From the NCBI RefSeq assembly GCF_000221045.1, contig NC_015856.1, forward strand, positions 2,934,542 to 2,998,541: a stretch of 64,000 bases of DNA, written 5' to 3'. The translations under genes were made by a program, and so were the position numbers. Every line of letters starts with the position of its first letter. Positions within the stretch are counted from its first letter, which is position 1. The notes under the pieces are model-generated. The model ran no database searches, had not been told where the DNA came from, and was given only the letters and a program-made list of their open reading frames with translations. Source of the DNA: Collimonas fungivorans Ter331 (GTDB taxonomy: Bacteria > Pseudomonadota > Gammaproteobacteria > Burkholderiales > Burkholderiaceae_D). This document shows, piece after piece, positions 7,968 through 17,451 of this stretch.

Positions 7968-9373
7968 TCATCAGCCTACGCCTGCGCTTGCTGCTGTGGC
8001 TGCTGATTCCGCTGGCGGTGTTTGTCGCCATTAGCGCCACGCTCTCATACCGCAGCGCACGCCAGACAGCGGACCTGATCCAGGACCATGCGCTGCTGGC
8101 GTCGGCGCAAGTGATCGCCGGCGAAATCCATTGGCTGGACGGCGTGCCGCATGCCAGCGTCCCGCCGGCAGCGCTGGAGTTGCTGGTCTCGTCCATGCAG
8201 GACCAGGTGTACTACCAGGTGATTACCGACAACGACAGCCTGCTCGCCGGCCGCCCTGATTTCCCGCAAGCGTTGCGTTTTCCCTTGAGCACGCCGGCGT
8301 TCAGCACCATCGATTACCACGGCCAGGTGCTGCGCGTGGTGAGCCAGGTGCGCACCTTGTACAACGCCGGCCAGCTGCGCAAGATCGCCGTGCTGGTCGG
8401 CCAGACCACCGGCGCCCGCGACCAGATGCTGGCCGACCTGTGGCGCCCTTCCCTGCATCGCCAGATCGCCATGCTGCTGCTGGCCGCGGCGTTGGTAGTG
8501 ATCGGCCTGAGCATGGAACTGCGGCCGCTGATGCATTTGAAAAACCAGCTGGCGGCGCGCGATGCAACCTCGCTGTCGCCGATCAAGGCCGGCCAGCTGC
8601 AGCTGGAGCTGCGGCCCATCGTCGAAGCCATCAACCAGACCATCCAGCGCTTGAATACGCAGGTGTCGGCGCAAAAGCGCTTTATCGCCGACGCCGCCCA
8701 CCAGCTGCGCACGCCGCTCACCCTGCTCGATTCGCAAATCCAGTTTGCGCGCCGCCTGGGCGATGAAAACAGGCGCACCGAAGTGCTGCAGGTGCTGCAG
8801 GCGATGCACGAAAGCAGCAGCAACATGACCGAGCTGACCAACAAGCTATTGCTGCTGTCGCAGGCGGAGGCCTCCGACACCACCGCCTTCCTGCGCCAGC
8901 CGGTGGACCTGCTGGCGGTGTCGGCCGCGGTGCTGGAAGAAATCGTCGACCTGGCGCAGCGCAAGAATATTGACCTCGGGCTCGAGACCACGATGCAGCA
9001 TGCATGGGTAATGGGAAACGAAGCCTTGTTCAGCGCCATGATGATGAACCTGGTCGACAACGCCATCCGCTATACCCCCATCGACGGCACGGTGACCGTG
9101 GCCATCGGCGCCAGCCATGGACAGGTCGAAATCAGCGTCAGCGACAACGGTCCTGGCATTCCGGCCGAAGTGCGCGACCGCGTGTTCGAGCGTTTTTTCC
9201 GCAACGCCGCTCCGGGACAGGATGGCACCGGCCTCGGCCTGGCGATCGTCAAGGAAATCGTGATGGCAGCGCAAGGCAGCGTGACGCTCGGCGCCGGCGA
9301 ACAGCAGCGCGGCCTGGCGGTGTTGCTGCAGTTGCCATCCTGTGCCGCGCCGGGACCTGAGCAACAATTCTAA
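7964..9373 (+). CDS. Sensor histidine kinase, TctE/QseC-like
   Basis: A 469-residue inner-membrane kinase. The N-terminus holds a membrane segment, a periplasmic sensor region of about 140 residues (TctE_N type, with YYQVITDNDSLLAGRPD), and a second membrane segment near 165-185. The H-box DAAHQLRTPL has the phospho-acceptor His246, and the ATPase part has MMNLVDNAIRYTP, SDNGPGI and GTGLGLAIVKEIV. It starts at TTG 7964 inside the regulator stop codon. TctDE-type systems usually respond to carboxylates, but no tricarboxylate transporter lies here, so the signal may be the ABC ligand. Confidence 0.9.
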   Translation: MIISLRLRLLLWLLIPLAVFVAISATLSYRSARQTADLIQDHALLASAQVIAGEIHWLDGVPHASVPPAALELLVSSMQDQVYYQVITDNDSLLAGRPDFPQALRFPLSTPAFSTIDYHGQVLRVVSQVRTLYNAGQLRKIAVLVGQTTGARDQMLADLWRPSLHRQIAMLLLAAALVVIGLSMELRPLMHLKNQLAARDATSLSPIKAGQLQLELRPIVEAINQTIQRLNTQVSAQKRFIADAAHQLRTPLTLLDSQIQFARRLGDENRRTEVLQVLQAMHESSSNMTELTNKLLLLSQAEASDTTAFLRQPVDLLAVSAAVLEEIVDLAQRKNIDLGLETTMQHAWVMGNEALFSAMMMNLVDNAIRYTPIDGTVTVAIGASHGQVEISVSDNGPGIPAEVRDRVFERFFRNAAPGQDGTGLGLAIVKEIVMAAQGSVTLGAGEQQRGLAVLLQLPSCAAPGPEQQF

Positions 9374-9410
9374 AGTGGCGCCAGCAAGAAATTTTATTTT
9401 GCAGTATATT

Positions 9411-9424
9411 ATTGCCTAGGCAAT
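9411..9424. promoter_or_regulatory. Probable MarR operator (perfect palindrome)
   Basis: ATTGCCTAGGCAAT is a perfect 14-bp palindrome. It follows a TATATT box (9405-9410) and lies 43 nt before the MarR gene, where binding would block transcription of regulator and efflux genes. TTGCC-type palindromes are typical MarR/EmrR sites. Confidence 0.75.
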
Positions 9425-9466
9425 GAATATTCAAACAGCAAATCCAGCAGACAAATTGAGAAAAAC

Positions 9467-9940
9467 GTGAGCAACCGCCCCCCATTATTCACTCTGGACA
9501 CTTACCAGATTGAAGAAAGCATAGGCTATCTGTTGGCGCGCTCGCGCGCCATGATGGTCAAAAGCTCAGACGAAGCTTTGATGCCGCATGGAATTACCCA
9601 TGCGCAAGGCGCCATTCTCTTGATGTTGTCAACAGGGAAATATTCGACGGCCGCCGACCTGGCGCGCGAGACGTATACCGACGCGGCATCCACCAAGCGC
9701 ATGATCGACCGCCTGGTGGCGCGTGACCTGATCAAGCGCGAGCCATGTGCAAATGACAGGCGTCTGATGAAACTGCATCTGACCGCAAGCGGCGTGGAGT
9801 TGTCGAAACTGGTGCCCGTGGCTTTTTGCAGCGTGCTGAACAAGCATTTTTCGGAGTTCAGCGCGGAAGAAATCGGCTTTTTGAAATCGATGCTCAGGCG
9901 ATTGGTGGCAAGCAACACATCGCCAGAGAAAACACATTGA
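9467..9940 (+). CDS. MarR-family transcriptional regulator of the efflux operon
   Basis: A 157-residue winged-helix repressor starting at GTG. Seen: the first helices (YLLARSRAMMVKSSDEALMPHGITHAQ), the recognition-helix block (TAADLARETYTDAASTKRMIDRLVARDLIKR) and the wing (NDRRLMKLHLT). The gene opens an array with an outer-membrane factor and EmrA/EmrB-type genes, so it most likely represses them and releases DNA when it binds a phenolic or drug ligand. The 14-bp palindrome upstream is its likely self-operator. Confidence 0.9.
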   Translation: MSNRPPLFTLDTYQIEESIGYLLARSRAMMVKSSDEALMPHGITHAQGAILLMLSTGKYSTAADLARETYTDAASTKRMIDRLVARDLIKREPCANDRRLMKLHLTASGVELSKLVPVAFCSVLNKHFSEFSAEEIGFLKSMLRRLVASNTSPEKTH

Positions 9941-10043
9941 CTATGCAAGATTAATTTATTCAATATTACTTTTAAACAAGCAGCTGCTCCCGGTAGTCTT
10001 CTTATCTGTGGCCGCTAAACCAATCCGTCAAATCAACGCCGAC

Positions 10044-11561
10044 ATGAACTCTCATCCATCTCCAGCCCGACGCAGCCTGCCGAAACTTGGCACCCAGCGT
10101 CTTGTGATCAGCGCCGCCGTACTATTGCTGGCGGCATGCGCCAATTTCAGCGGCATCCACAGCACCGCCAGCACCAACAATCCGGACGATTACGCCTCTG
10201 CCTCTGCCCTGCCGGGACAAGGCGGTTTATGGCCGGCCGGTTCCTGGGTCAGCACCATCGGCGGCAGCCAGCTGCAGCAGCTGGTGGATGAAGCGCTGGC
10301 GGGCAATCCTAACCTGCAAGCCGCCGCCGCCCGCATCGGCGCCGCGCGCGCCATGGTGGAGGCGGCCGGCGCCACCAGCAAGCCGCAAGTCGGCGCCAGC
10401 CTGTCGGCCACCCGCGAACGGTTTTCCGAAAACAGCATTTATCCGCCGCCGTTCGGCGGCATGTACGTGACCGACTATGAAACCGCGCTGAATTTTTCCT
10501 ACGACCTGGATTTCTGGGGCAAGCACAGTGCGCAGTTGCGCTCGGCCATTTCGCAAAGCAAGGCGGCGGAAGCAGAGCATTATGCAGCGCGCCTGGCGCT
10601 GACTGCCGGCATCTCGAAAGCCTGGCTGCAGCTGGGACGGCAATACGCTCAGCTGGACCTGACCAACCAGCAGCTGGTGCTGCGCGACAAGCTGGACAAG
10701 CTGACCCAGCAACGCTTCGCCGCCGGCCTCGATACCCAGAGCGACAACCAGCAAAGCCGGCAACAAGTGGCCGGCCTGCGCGCCGAACAGGCGCAATGGC
10801 AGGAAGCGATCGCACTGACCCGCAACCAGATCGCGGCGCTGATGGGCCAGGGTCCTGACCGCGGCTTGAAAATCGCGCCTCCGGCATTGCCGGCGGACGC
10901 CGCCATCGCCCTGCCCGACCAGCTGCCGCTTGGCCTGCTTGGACGCCGCCCGGACGTGGTCGCCGCGCGCTGGCAGGTAGAAGCTGCACAAAGCGACATC
11001 AAGGTTGCCAAGACCGAGTTCTACCCGGATATCAACCTGTCGGCCATGGCCGGTTTTTCCAGCCTCAGCTTTTCGCAATTCCTGAACCACAGCAGCAAGG
11101 TGGTCGGCATCGGCCCGGCAATCCACCTGCCGATCTTTGAAGGCGGCGCACTGCGCGCCCAGCTCAAGGGCCGGGTCGCCGCTTATGACGGCGCCGTGGC
11201 GACTTACAACCAGGCCCTGAACGATGCTTTCCATGAAGTGGCGGACAGCGTGCAATCGCTGCAGGCGGCCGAAACCCAGGGCAAGAACCAGCAGGCTGCG
11301 GTGGACGCCGCCGAACGCGGCATGAAACTGGCTGAACAGCGGCAGCAGGTAGGCACCGCCAACATGCTGCAAGTGGTGAGCACCCAGATTTCCTGGCTGG
11401 CGCAACGCAAGCTTGAACTCGATACGCGCGCCCGCCGAGCCGACCTGCGCGTCAACCTGATCAAGTCGCTGGGTGGCGGCTTTGACGCCTCGGCCGAAGG
11501 ACTCAATCCGGCCGAAGCAAGCACAGGCACTGCCAGCCCGCAAGCAAACGCAGCTAACTGA
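10044..11561 (+). CDS. Outer-membrane efflux lipoprotein, NodT/OprM family
   Basis: A TolC-like outer-membrane channel of about 505 residues. The ATG at 10044 gives a lipoprotein signal ending LLLAAC, with the lipidated Cys at position 32. A GTG at 10008 would add 12 residues and cannot be excluded, as neither has a clear ribosome site. Two OEP repeats are visible (QQLVDEALAGNPNLQAAAARIGAARAMVEAAG and the second half from RRPDVVAARWQVEAAQSDIKVAKTEFYPDINLSA). It forms the exit duct for the EmrAB-type pump encoded directly downstream. Confidence 0.9.
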   Translation: MNSHPSPARRSLPKLGTQRLVISAAVLLLAACANFSGIHSTASTNNPDDYASASALPGQGGLWPAGSWVSTIGGSQLQQLVDEALAGNPNLQAAAARIGAARAMVEAAGATSKPQVGASLSATRERFSENSIYPPPFGGMYVTDYETALNFSYDLDFWGKHSAQLRSAISQSKAAEAEHYAARLALTAGISKAWLQLGRQYAQLDLTNQQLVLRDKLDKLTQQRFAAGLDTQSDNQQSRQQVAGLRAEQAQWQEAIALTRNQIAALMGQGPDRGLKIAPPALPADAAIALPDQLPLGLLGRRPDVVAARWQVEAAQSDIKVAKTEFYPDINLSAMAGFSSLSFSQFLNHSSKVVGIGPAIHLPIFEGGALRAQLKGRVAAYDGAVATYNQALNDAFHEVADSVQSLQAAETQGKNQQAAVDAAERGMKLAEQRQQVGTANMLQVVSTQISWLAQRKLELDTRARRADLRVNLIKSLGGGFDASAEGLNPAEASTGTASPQANAAN

Positions 11562-11601
11562 TCCATAAAATAAACCGTTCACTTATTGCGAAACCCGCAT
11601 C

Positions 11602-12819
11602 ATGACCACACCAAATCAAACTCCAGAAAATCCGTCTCCAGCTGCCGCCGCTCCGGCGCCAGCGGCCGCCAATGGCAACGGCAAACGCCGCAGCCTGCTG
11701 ATCGGCGTCACTATCGCCCTTATCATCGTCCTGATCGCCTATGGCATCTGGTGGTTCATCTATGCCCGCCACTACGAAAACACCGACGACGCCTATGTCG
11801 GCGGCAACGTGGTGCAAGTCACGCCGCAGGTCGGCGGCACGGTATTGGCGATCAACACCGACGATACCGAACTGGTGCAGGCCGGCAAGCCGCTGGTGGA
11901 ACTCGACAAGGCCGACGCCAAGGTCGCACTGGACCAGGCCGAAGCCCAGCTGGCGCAAACCGTGCGCCAGGTGCGTACGTTGTTCGTCAACAACAACGCT
12001 CTGGTTTCCAACGTCACCGCGCGCACCTCTGAACTGGAACGCGCCCGCGCCGACCTGGCGCGCCGCCAGCAGCTGATCAGCACCGGCGCCGTGTCGAAGG
12101 AAGAACTGGATCACGCCAAGGTCGCGGTGCAGGGAGCGGAAGCCGCGCTGCAAGCCACGCGCGAACAACTGGCGTCGAACCGCGTATTGACTGACCACAC
12201 CACGGTCGAACAGCACCCGAATGTGCAGAATGCCGCGGCCCAGGTGCGCAATGCTTACATCAACCTGGCCCGCACTACCCTGCTCGCGCCAACCACCGGC
12301 TACGTCGCCAAGCGTTCGGTGCAGGTCGGCCAGCGCATCGCCGCCGGTACGCCGCTGCTGTCGATCGTGCCGCTGAATGCCTTGTGGGTTGACGCCAACT
12401 TCAAGGAAGTGCAGATCAACAATATGCGCATCGGCCAGCCGGTGACCTTGAAGTCCGACCTGTATGGATCGAAGATCGAATACCACGGCAAGGTGGTCGG
12501 CCTGGCGGCCGGCACCGGTTCGGCTTTCGCCCTGCTGCCGGCGCAGAACGCCAGCGGTAACTGGATCAAGATCGTGCAGCGGATTCCGGTGCGCATTTCG
12601 CTCGACGCCAAAGACCTGGAAACCCATCCGCTGCGGATCGGCGTTTCGATGGACGCCACGGTCGACATCGCCCAGACCGAAGGCACTTCGCTGACCGCTG
12701 GCACTGCGCGCACCACGCCGGCTTACACTACCGACGTCTTCGACAAGAGCGGCCAGGAAGCAGATGCGCGCATCGCCAGCATCATCGCCGCCAATAACAA
12801 TGCAGCTGCCGCACACTAA
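11602..12819 (+). CDS. EmrA-type membrane fusion protein (HlyD family)
   Basis: A 405-residue periplasmic adaptor with one N-terminal membrane anchor (LLIGVTIALIIVLIAYGIWWF, about residues 33-54). The EmrA signature TDDAYVGGNVVQVTPQVGGTV of the lipoyl/barrel-sandwich half follows, then a coiled-coil hairpin (about 110-200), and the second half with LLAPTTGYVAKRSVQVGQ. It joins the inner-membrane MFS pump to the outer-membrane factor. It sits 40 nt after the channel gene and 81 nt before the pump gene. Confidence 0.92.
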   Translation: MTTPNQTPENPSPAAAAPAPAAANGNGKRRSLLIGVTIALIIVLIAYGIWWFIYARHYENTDDAYVGGNVVQVTPQVGGTVLAINTDDTELVQAGKPLVELDKADAKVALDQAEAQLAQTVRQVRTLFVNNNALVSNVTARTSELERARADLARRQQLISTGAVSKEELDHAKVAVQGAEAALQATREQLASNRVLTDHTTVEQHPNVQNAAAQVRNAYINLARTTLLAPTTGYVAKRSVQVGQRIAAGTPLLSIVPLNALWVDANFKEVQINNMRIGQPVTLKSDLYGSKIEYHGKVVGLAAGTGSAFALLPAQNASGNWIKIVQRIPVRISLDAKDLETHPLRIGVSMDATVDIAQTEGTSLTAGTARTTPAYTTDVFDKSGQEADARIASIIAANNNAAAAH

Positions 12820-12900
12820 GCTGCTGCCGCCTGCCCTGCCGGATGCCGCCATCGTCACAGTGGCGGCGTCCGCCATGCGAACCTTTACCGGAATGCCTTC

Positions 12901-14478
12901 ATGAGTTCCCCAAAACCAGCGATGCCTGCGCGGCCGCCATCGCAACCACTGCCGCCGCTGACCGGCGGCAAGCTCGTCATGGGTACGGTAGCACTGTCGC
13001 TAGCCGTGTTCATGAACGTGCTCGACTCTTCGATCGCCAACGTTTCCATCCCGGCCATCTCGGGCGACCTCGGCGTATCGCCGCAGCAAGGGACCTGGGT
13101 CATTACCTCGTTTGCCGTCGCCAACGCCATCTCGGTGCCGCTGACCGGCTGGCTGACCCAGCGCTTCGGCCAGGTGCGCCTGTTTGTCACCTCGATCATC
13201 CTGTTCGTGCTGTCGTCCATCCTGTGCGGCCTGGCGCCCAGCATGGAAGTGCTGATTGCAGCGCGGGTGCTGCAAGGCGCGGTCGCAGGGCCGATGATCC
13301 CGTTGTCGCAATCCTTGCTGCTGTCCAGCTATACCCCCGCCAAGAGCGGCATGGCCCTGGCGTTCTGGGGCATGACCACCCTGGTGGCGCCGGTCATGGG
13401 GCCGCTGCTGGGGGGCTGGATCTCGGACAACTACACTTGGCCCTGGATTTTCTACATCAACATTCCGGTCGGCGTGTTTGCCGCCTGGGCTACCTGGTCG
13501 ATCTATCACAAGCGCGAGTCGGCGGTATACAAGCTGCCCATCGATAAAATCGGCCTCGCCCTGCTGGTGATCTGGGTCGGTTCGCTGCAGATCATGCTGG
13601 ACAAGGGCAAGGAGCTCGACTGGTTCAACTCCTCGACCATCGTGATACTGGGCGCGATCTCGCTGATCGCATTCATCTACTTCGTCATCTGGGAGCTCGG
13701 CGACGATCATCCGGTGGTCGACCTGACCCTGTTCAAGGGCCGCAACTTCAGCGGCGGCGTGATCGCGATTTCGGTCGGCTACGGCCTGATGTTCGGCGGC
13801 CTGGTGATCTTGCCGCTATGGCTGCAGACTACGCTGGGTTATACGGCGACGCTGGCGGGCGAAGTGATGGCGCCGGTCGGGATCTTTGCCATCATCCTGT
13901 CGCCGTTCATCGGGAAAATATTGCCCAAGGTCGATGCCCGCTGGGTTGCCAGCACCGCGTTCCTGATCTTTGCCGTGGTGTTTTTCCTGCGTGCGCAATT
14001 CACCGAAAACGTCGACACCTTCACGCTGATGATTCCCACCGTGATCCAGGGCGCGGCGATGGCCATGTTCTTCATTCCGCTGACCTCGATCATCCTGTCC
14101 GGCCAGCCGCCGGAAAAGATGCCGTCGGCGGCCGGCCTGTCGAATTTCGTACGAATCATGTTCGGCGGCATGGGCACTTCGATCACCAGCACCTTCTGGG
14201 ATCGCCGCACGTCGCTGCATCATTCCCAGTTGACCGAATTCACCGGCCCGCACAGCCCGGCGTTCACCGAGGCGGTGCATAACCTCACCGCCCAGGGCAT
14301 GTCGGAACCGGCGGCGTGGGCCACCATCGAACGCCTGATTACGGTGAAAGCCGCGACCCAGGGCGCCACCGATATCTTCTGGATCTCGGCGGTGCTGTTC
14401 CTGATGCTGATTGCACTGGTGTGGCTGACCAAGCCTTCGCGCTCCAGCGTGCCGGCTGATGCTGGCGGCGCCCACTAA
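12901..14478 (+). CDS. EmrB-type MFS multidrug efflux transporter (DHA2 family)
   Basis: A 525-residue inner-membrane proton antiporter with 14 predicted helices. The first helix carries the DHA2 signature (LAVFMNVLDSSIANVSIPAI), followed by QGTWVITSFAVANAISVPLTGWL and motif C (WGMTTLVAPVMGPLLGGW). It exports hydrophobic drugs or phenolics through the adaptor and channel encoded upstream. Last gene of the efflux operon, closed by a bidirectional terminator. Confidence 0.94.
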   Translation: MSSPKPAMPARPPSQPLPPLTGGKLVMGTVALSLAVFMNVLDSSIANVSIPAISGDLGVSPQQGTWVITSFAVANAISVPLTGWLTQRFGQVRLFVTSIILFVLSSILCGLAPSMEVLIAARVLQGAVAGPMIPLSQSLLLSSYTPAKSGMALAFWGMTTLVAPVMGPLLGGWISDNYTWPWIFYINIPVGVFAAWATWSIYHKRESAVYKLPIDKIGLALLVIWVGSLQIMLDKGKELDWFNSSTIVILGAISLIAFIYFVIWELGDDHPVVDLTLFKGRNFSGGVIAISVGYGLMFGGLVILPLWLQTTLGYTATLAGEVMAPVGIFAIILSPFIGKILPKVDARWVASTAFLIFAVVFFLRAQFTENVDTFTLMIPTVIQGAAMAMFFIPLTSIILSGQPPEKMPSAAGLSNFVRIMFGGMGTSITSTFWDRRTSLHHSQLTEFTGPHSPAFTEAVHNLTAQGMSEPAAWATIERLITVKAATQGATDIFWISAVLFLMLIALVWLTKPSRSSVPADAGGAH

Positions 14479-14497
14479 AGGGCGAGATGCGGTCCTG

Positions 14498-14537
14498 AAA
14501 AAAAGCGATGCCACCGCTCAGGTGGCATCGCTTTTTT
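14498..14537. terminator. Bidirectional terminator between emrB-type and autotransporter genes
   Basis: AAAAAAGCGATGCCACC pairs with GGTGGCATCGCTTTTTT around a 5-nt loop. A-run and T-run flank the stem, so it can stop transcription from either side. Confidence 0.93.
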
Positions 14538-14565
14538 CATATCATGGACCTGTGAAAGAGCTCTC

Positions 14566-17256
14566 TTACCAGAGATAGCGCAAACCAAGAGTGACCCGGT
14601 TCACCCGGTTATGCGACTCCGCCTGGTAATCGTAGTCGGCAAACAGGTTCAGGCTGGCCGAGGCGGCATACGAAAGATTCACGCCCGCCAGCACCGCATC
14701 CCGGCCCAGGTCTACGCCTTTCACCGTGAAATCGCTGCCCGGGGCGCCAATCAATGTCGCCTGGTATTGCGCCTGCGCGTCCATGAATTCATGCATCCAG
14801 CGCAGTTGCGCGCCAAACGTCATGGAACCCGTAGCCAGCGGCAGGTCTTGGCTGATCTTGACGCCGAGGCTGCTGCGCAAGCTGTTCAAGGTATTGCTCT
14901 GGGTGGACAGCCCCAGGTTCTCGGCATCGGTTTCGGTGAAGCCGTCCTGGCGCAGGCGGGTGTAATGCAGGGCGCCGAACGGCTGCAGGACAAAACGTTC
15001 GTTCAGCTTCGCGCGATAACCCAGTTCGCCGTAGGCGCTTGCCTGCTGGCCATCGTAGGCGCTCTTGGCGCGCAAGGTGGAGCCGGTTCCGGTCAGCACA
15101 TCACGCTGCATGTCGGTGCGCTGTATTGCGTAGCTGGCGATGGCATCGACATACAGCGGGCCCGGGGCGTAACTGGCATAGGCGCCGATCTTGTAGCTGT
15201 CGAGCTTGCCGTTGCCGTTGTAGTCATCGAAATCGGCACTCAAGTGAGCATAATCCAGGCCGGCGCCGACGATCCAGTCATTGCCTACGGCGCGATCGGC
15301 GCCAGCGCTGATGCCGCCTATCCGGTAACTCGCGCCTGAAGTATCGGCAGTCGCGCTCAATTTACCGAAAGAACCGTAAGGCCGCACCCATACGCCGTTA
15401 TCGCCAGCCTTGCGACTGCCATCACGCTGGGTATCCAGGCGCATCGACAACGCCCGGCCGAACAGGTCGTTTTCCCGCAATGCGAGCTGCGAGAAGGTTG
15501 CATGGACGCCGCCGGTGAGGCTGCCTACCGTAGCCTGTAGCTCCGCCTTATCCAGCAAGTTTAGGGTATTGACCGTCTCCGCCAGCGCCCCGGTGGCTAC
15601 CGCTACGCCGGCTGGCGTGACGGCGGGCGGCACAGGTTCTTCCGGCGTGGCCTGGGGCCGGCTGGTGTCGATCGCTTGCCCGATCGCGGCATTGTTGCCG
15701 CTGGTGACCACTGTCGCGATCGGCGCACGGGTAATCACCAGGTAGGCATGGCCGTTGTCGTAGGCCAGCGCCGGCGTCAGCAACGCCGTTGCGTTTGCCT
15801 GCAGCTGGCCAAAGGTACCGCTGACGCCGCCTGCCGCGGTGACAATCGGCAGGCGTATCTGATCCGGATAGGAGCCCGGCAGCATGGTGGCGTTGACGCT
15901 GCCGCCCAGCAGGCTGGCAGTGCCGCCCACTGTCAGCAAGCCGGCGGAAACCGGCGACGCCTCGGTCTGGAATATGCCGTTTGCCGCATGGGTGAAATTC
16001 CCCGTCACGGTCAGGCCGCCGCTACCGTCGCCGACGCCAGGATGCAAGGTGCCCTGGTTCAGCAGGTCGCCGGCAATCGTGCCGCCGCTGCCGGCCAAGG
16101 TTGCCCCCGAGGCGACGGTGGTTGCCCCGCCCAAGCTGCCTGTGAGGTTAAACAGGCCGCTCTGGATTTGCGCGGTGGTGAAAACGCCGTTGCCGCTCCA
16201 GGTCCAGTTGTCGCCCTGCGCTTGCAAAGCGGCGAAATTCGAAAATGCATTCGATGCCGTGCCTGATCCCTGCAGCACGACCTTGCTGCCGGCGTTGCCG
16301 CCGCCATTGGCAGCGCCGTTGATCACCGAGCCGGTTTGCAGGATCAGCGTATTGACGCCGGTGCCCATCGAGACCGCGGTGCCGGAGCCGCTCTGCAACA
16401 GGCCGGCATTGATGACCGTGCTGCTGCCGTTGAGGGTGCGCACCGCCGCGCCTTGCTGGCTGATGATCTGGCCGCCGGCCTGGTTCTCGATGCTGGCGGC
16501 AAAACTGGAACCCACGGTATTCGAAAACACCGCGTCGGAACCCGTGCCGGAGGCATTGATGGTGCCGCTGTTGGTGAGCTTGTCGTTATTGCCCTGCATG
16601 TACACGGTAGGACTGTTGGCGCCGGTGCTCGACAAACTGCCGCTGTTGCTCACCGTGCCGCTGCCGCCGAGGATGGAAATGGCGCGGGCGTTGCTGCCGG
16701 CGGTGGCGATCGTCCCCGAATTGACGATGCTGTTGTTGAGCTGGCCAAGGTTGGTCTGGCCCCAGGCGGCCGATATGCCGAATGCGTTGGGGCCGGCAGT
16801 AACGATGCTGCCCCGGTTGATCAGCGTATTGCCGCTGCCGTTGGCGGCCAAGCCGTCGTTGAAGGCGCCGGTAGTGCTGATGCTGGCCTGGGCGCTGTTG
16901 GTCAACTGGTTATTATTGTTCAGGCCAAGCAGCGCCGCGCCGCGGTTGCCGCCGGTGCCGCCGCCACCGGTCAGGGTGACGCTGCCGTTGTTGGTGATGG
17001 TGCTTGAGGTATCGACCTGAAAAGCCACCGGACTGGTGCTGCGCGGGATGCTGGCCGCTACGCTGGAATCCAGCGTGACCGCAACGCCTGTGCTGCCGGC
17101 CTGGGCCGCGACCGGTGTTGCGTTGCTGCCGGAACAGCTTACGGCAACGCCGCTGGTCGGCGCATTGTTGCTGCAGCTTGCTTGCGCTTGCGTGATCAAA
17201 GCCCCGGCAAACGTAATGATGACGCCGTTCATGCCTCTCTTGAGTGCTGGTTGCAT
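14566..17256 (-). CDS. Autotransporter outer-membrane protein (type Va)
   Basis: An 896-residue surface protein. A signal peptide (to about residue 27, QAQA|SCSN) precedes a long Ser/Gly/Asn/Thr-rich passenger of about 560 residues. The passenger is built from short beta-helix-like repeats (NSGTI, NRGSI, TNSGTINASGTGSD) with an autotransporter-associated repeat around GNFTHAANG. The last 270 residues form the translocator barrel (from GVWVRPYGSFGKLSATADTSG), ending in the aromatic VTLGLRYLW. No protease or lipase active site was seen, so the passenger may be an adhesin or biofilm factor; that is inference. It is a single gene flanked by terminators. Confidence 0.9.
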   Translation of the reverse strand: MQPALKRGMNGVIITFAGALITQAQASCSNNAPTSGVAVSCSGSNATPVAAQAGSTGVAVTLDSSVAASIPRSTSPVAFQVDTSSTITNNGSVTLTGGGGTGGNRGAALLGLNNNNQLTNSAQASISTTGAFNDGLAANGSGNTLINRGSIVTAGPNAFGISAAWGQTNLGQLNNSIVNSGTIATAGSNARAISILGGSGTVSNSGSLSSTGANSPTVYMQGNNDKLTNSGTINASGTGSDAVFSNTVGSSFAASIENQAGGQIISQQGAAVRTLNGSSTVINAGLLQSGSGTAVSMGTGVNTLILQTGSVINGAANGGGNAGSKVVLQGSGTASNAFSNFAALQAQGDNWTWSGNGVFTTAQIQSGLFNLTGSLGGATTVASGATLAGSGGTIAGDLLNQGTLHPGVGDGSGGLTVTGNFTHAANGIFQTEASPVSAGLLTVGGTASLLGGSVNATMLPGSYPDQIRLPIVTAAGGVSGTFGQLQANATALLTPALAYDNGHAYLVITRAPIATVVTSGNNAAIGQAIDTSRPQATPEEPVPPAVTPAGVAVATGALAETVNTLNLLDKAELQATVGSLTGGVHATFSQLALRENDLFGRALSMRLDTQRDGSRKAGDNGVWVRPYGSFGKLSATADTSGASYRIGGISAGADRAVGNDWIVGAGLDYAHLSADFDDYNGNGKLDSYKIGAYASYAPGPLYVDAIASYAIQRTDMQRDVLTGTGSTLRAKSAYDGQQASAYGELGYRAKLNERFVLQPFGALHYTRLRQDGFTETDAENLGLSTQSNTLNSLRSSLGVKISQDLPLATGSMTFGAQLRWMHEFMDAQAQYQATLIGAPGSDFTVKGVDLGRDAVLAGVNLSYAASASLNLFADYDYQAESHNRVNRVTLGLRYLW

Positions 17257-17390
17257 AGCTCAGTCCTCGGTAGGTGCACAATGGATGTGCTTATATACAG
17301 CTTATATTTTCCCCGTGGAAATTATTGTATTTGTAATAGCAACCTATGGCAACAAGGCAAAAATTCGGGCCGGGCTCCCAAATCCGAGGC

Positions 17391-17438
17391 AAAAAAAGAG
17401 GGCGATGCATTGTTACATTGCATCGCCCTCTTTGTTTT
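17391..17438 (-). terminator. Terminator downstream of pit
   Basis: A long stem AAAGAGGGCGATGCA / TGCATCGCCCTCTTT with an 8-nt loop. On the minus strand it is followed by seven T, so it serves the pit operon. Confidence 0.9.
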
Positions 17439-17451
17439 ATTGCTATCTTGA

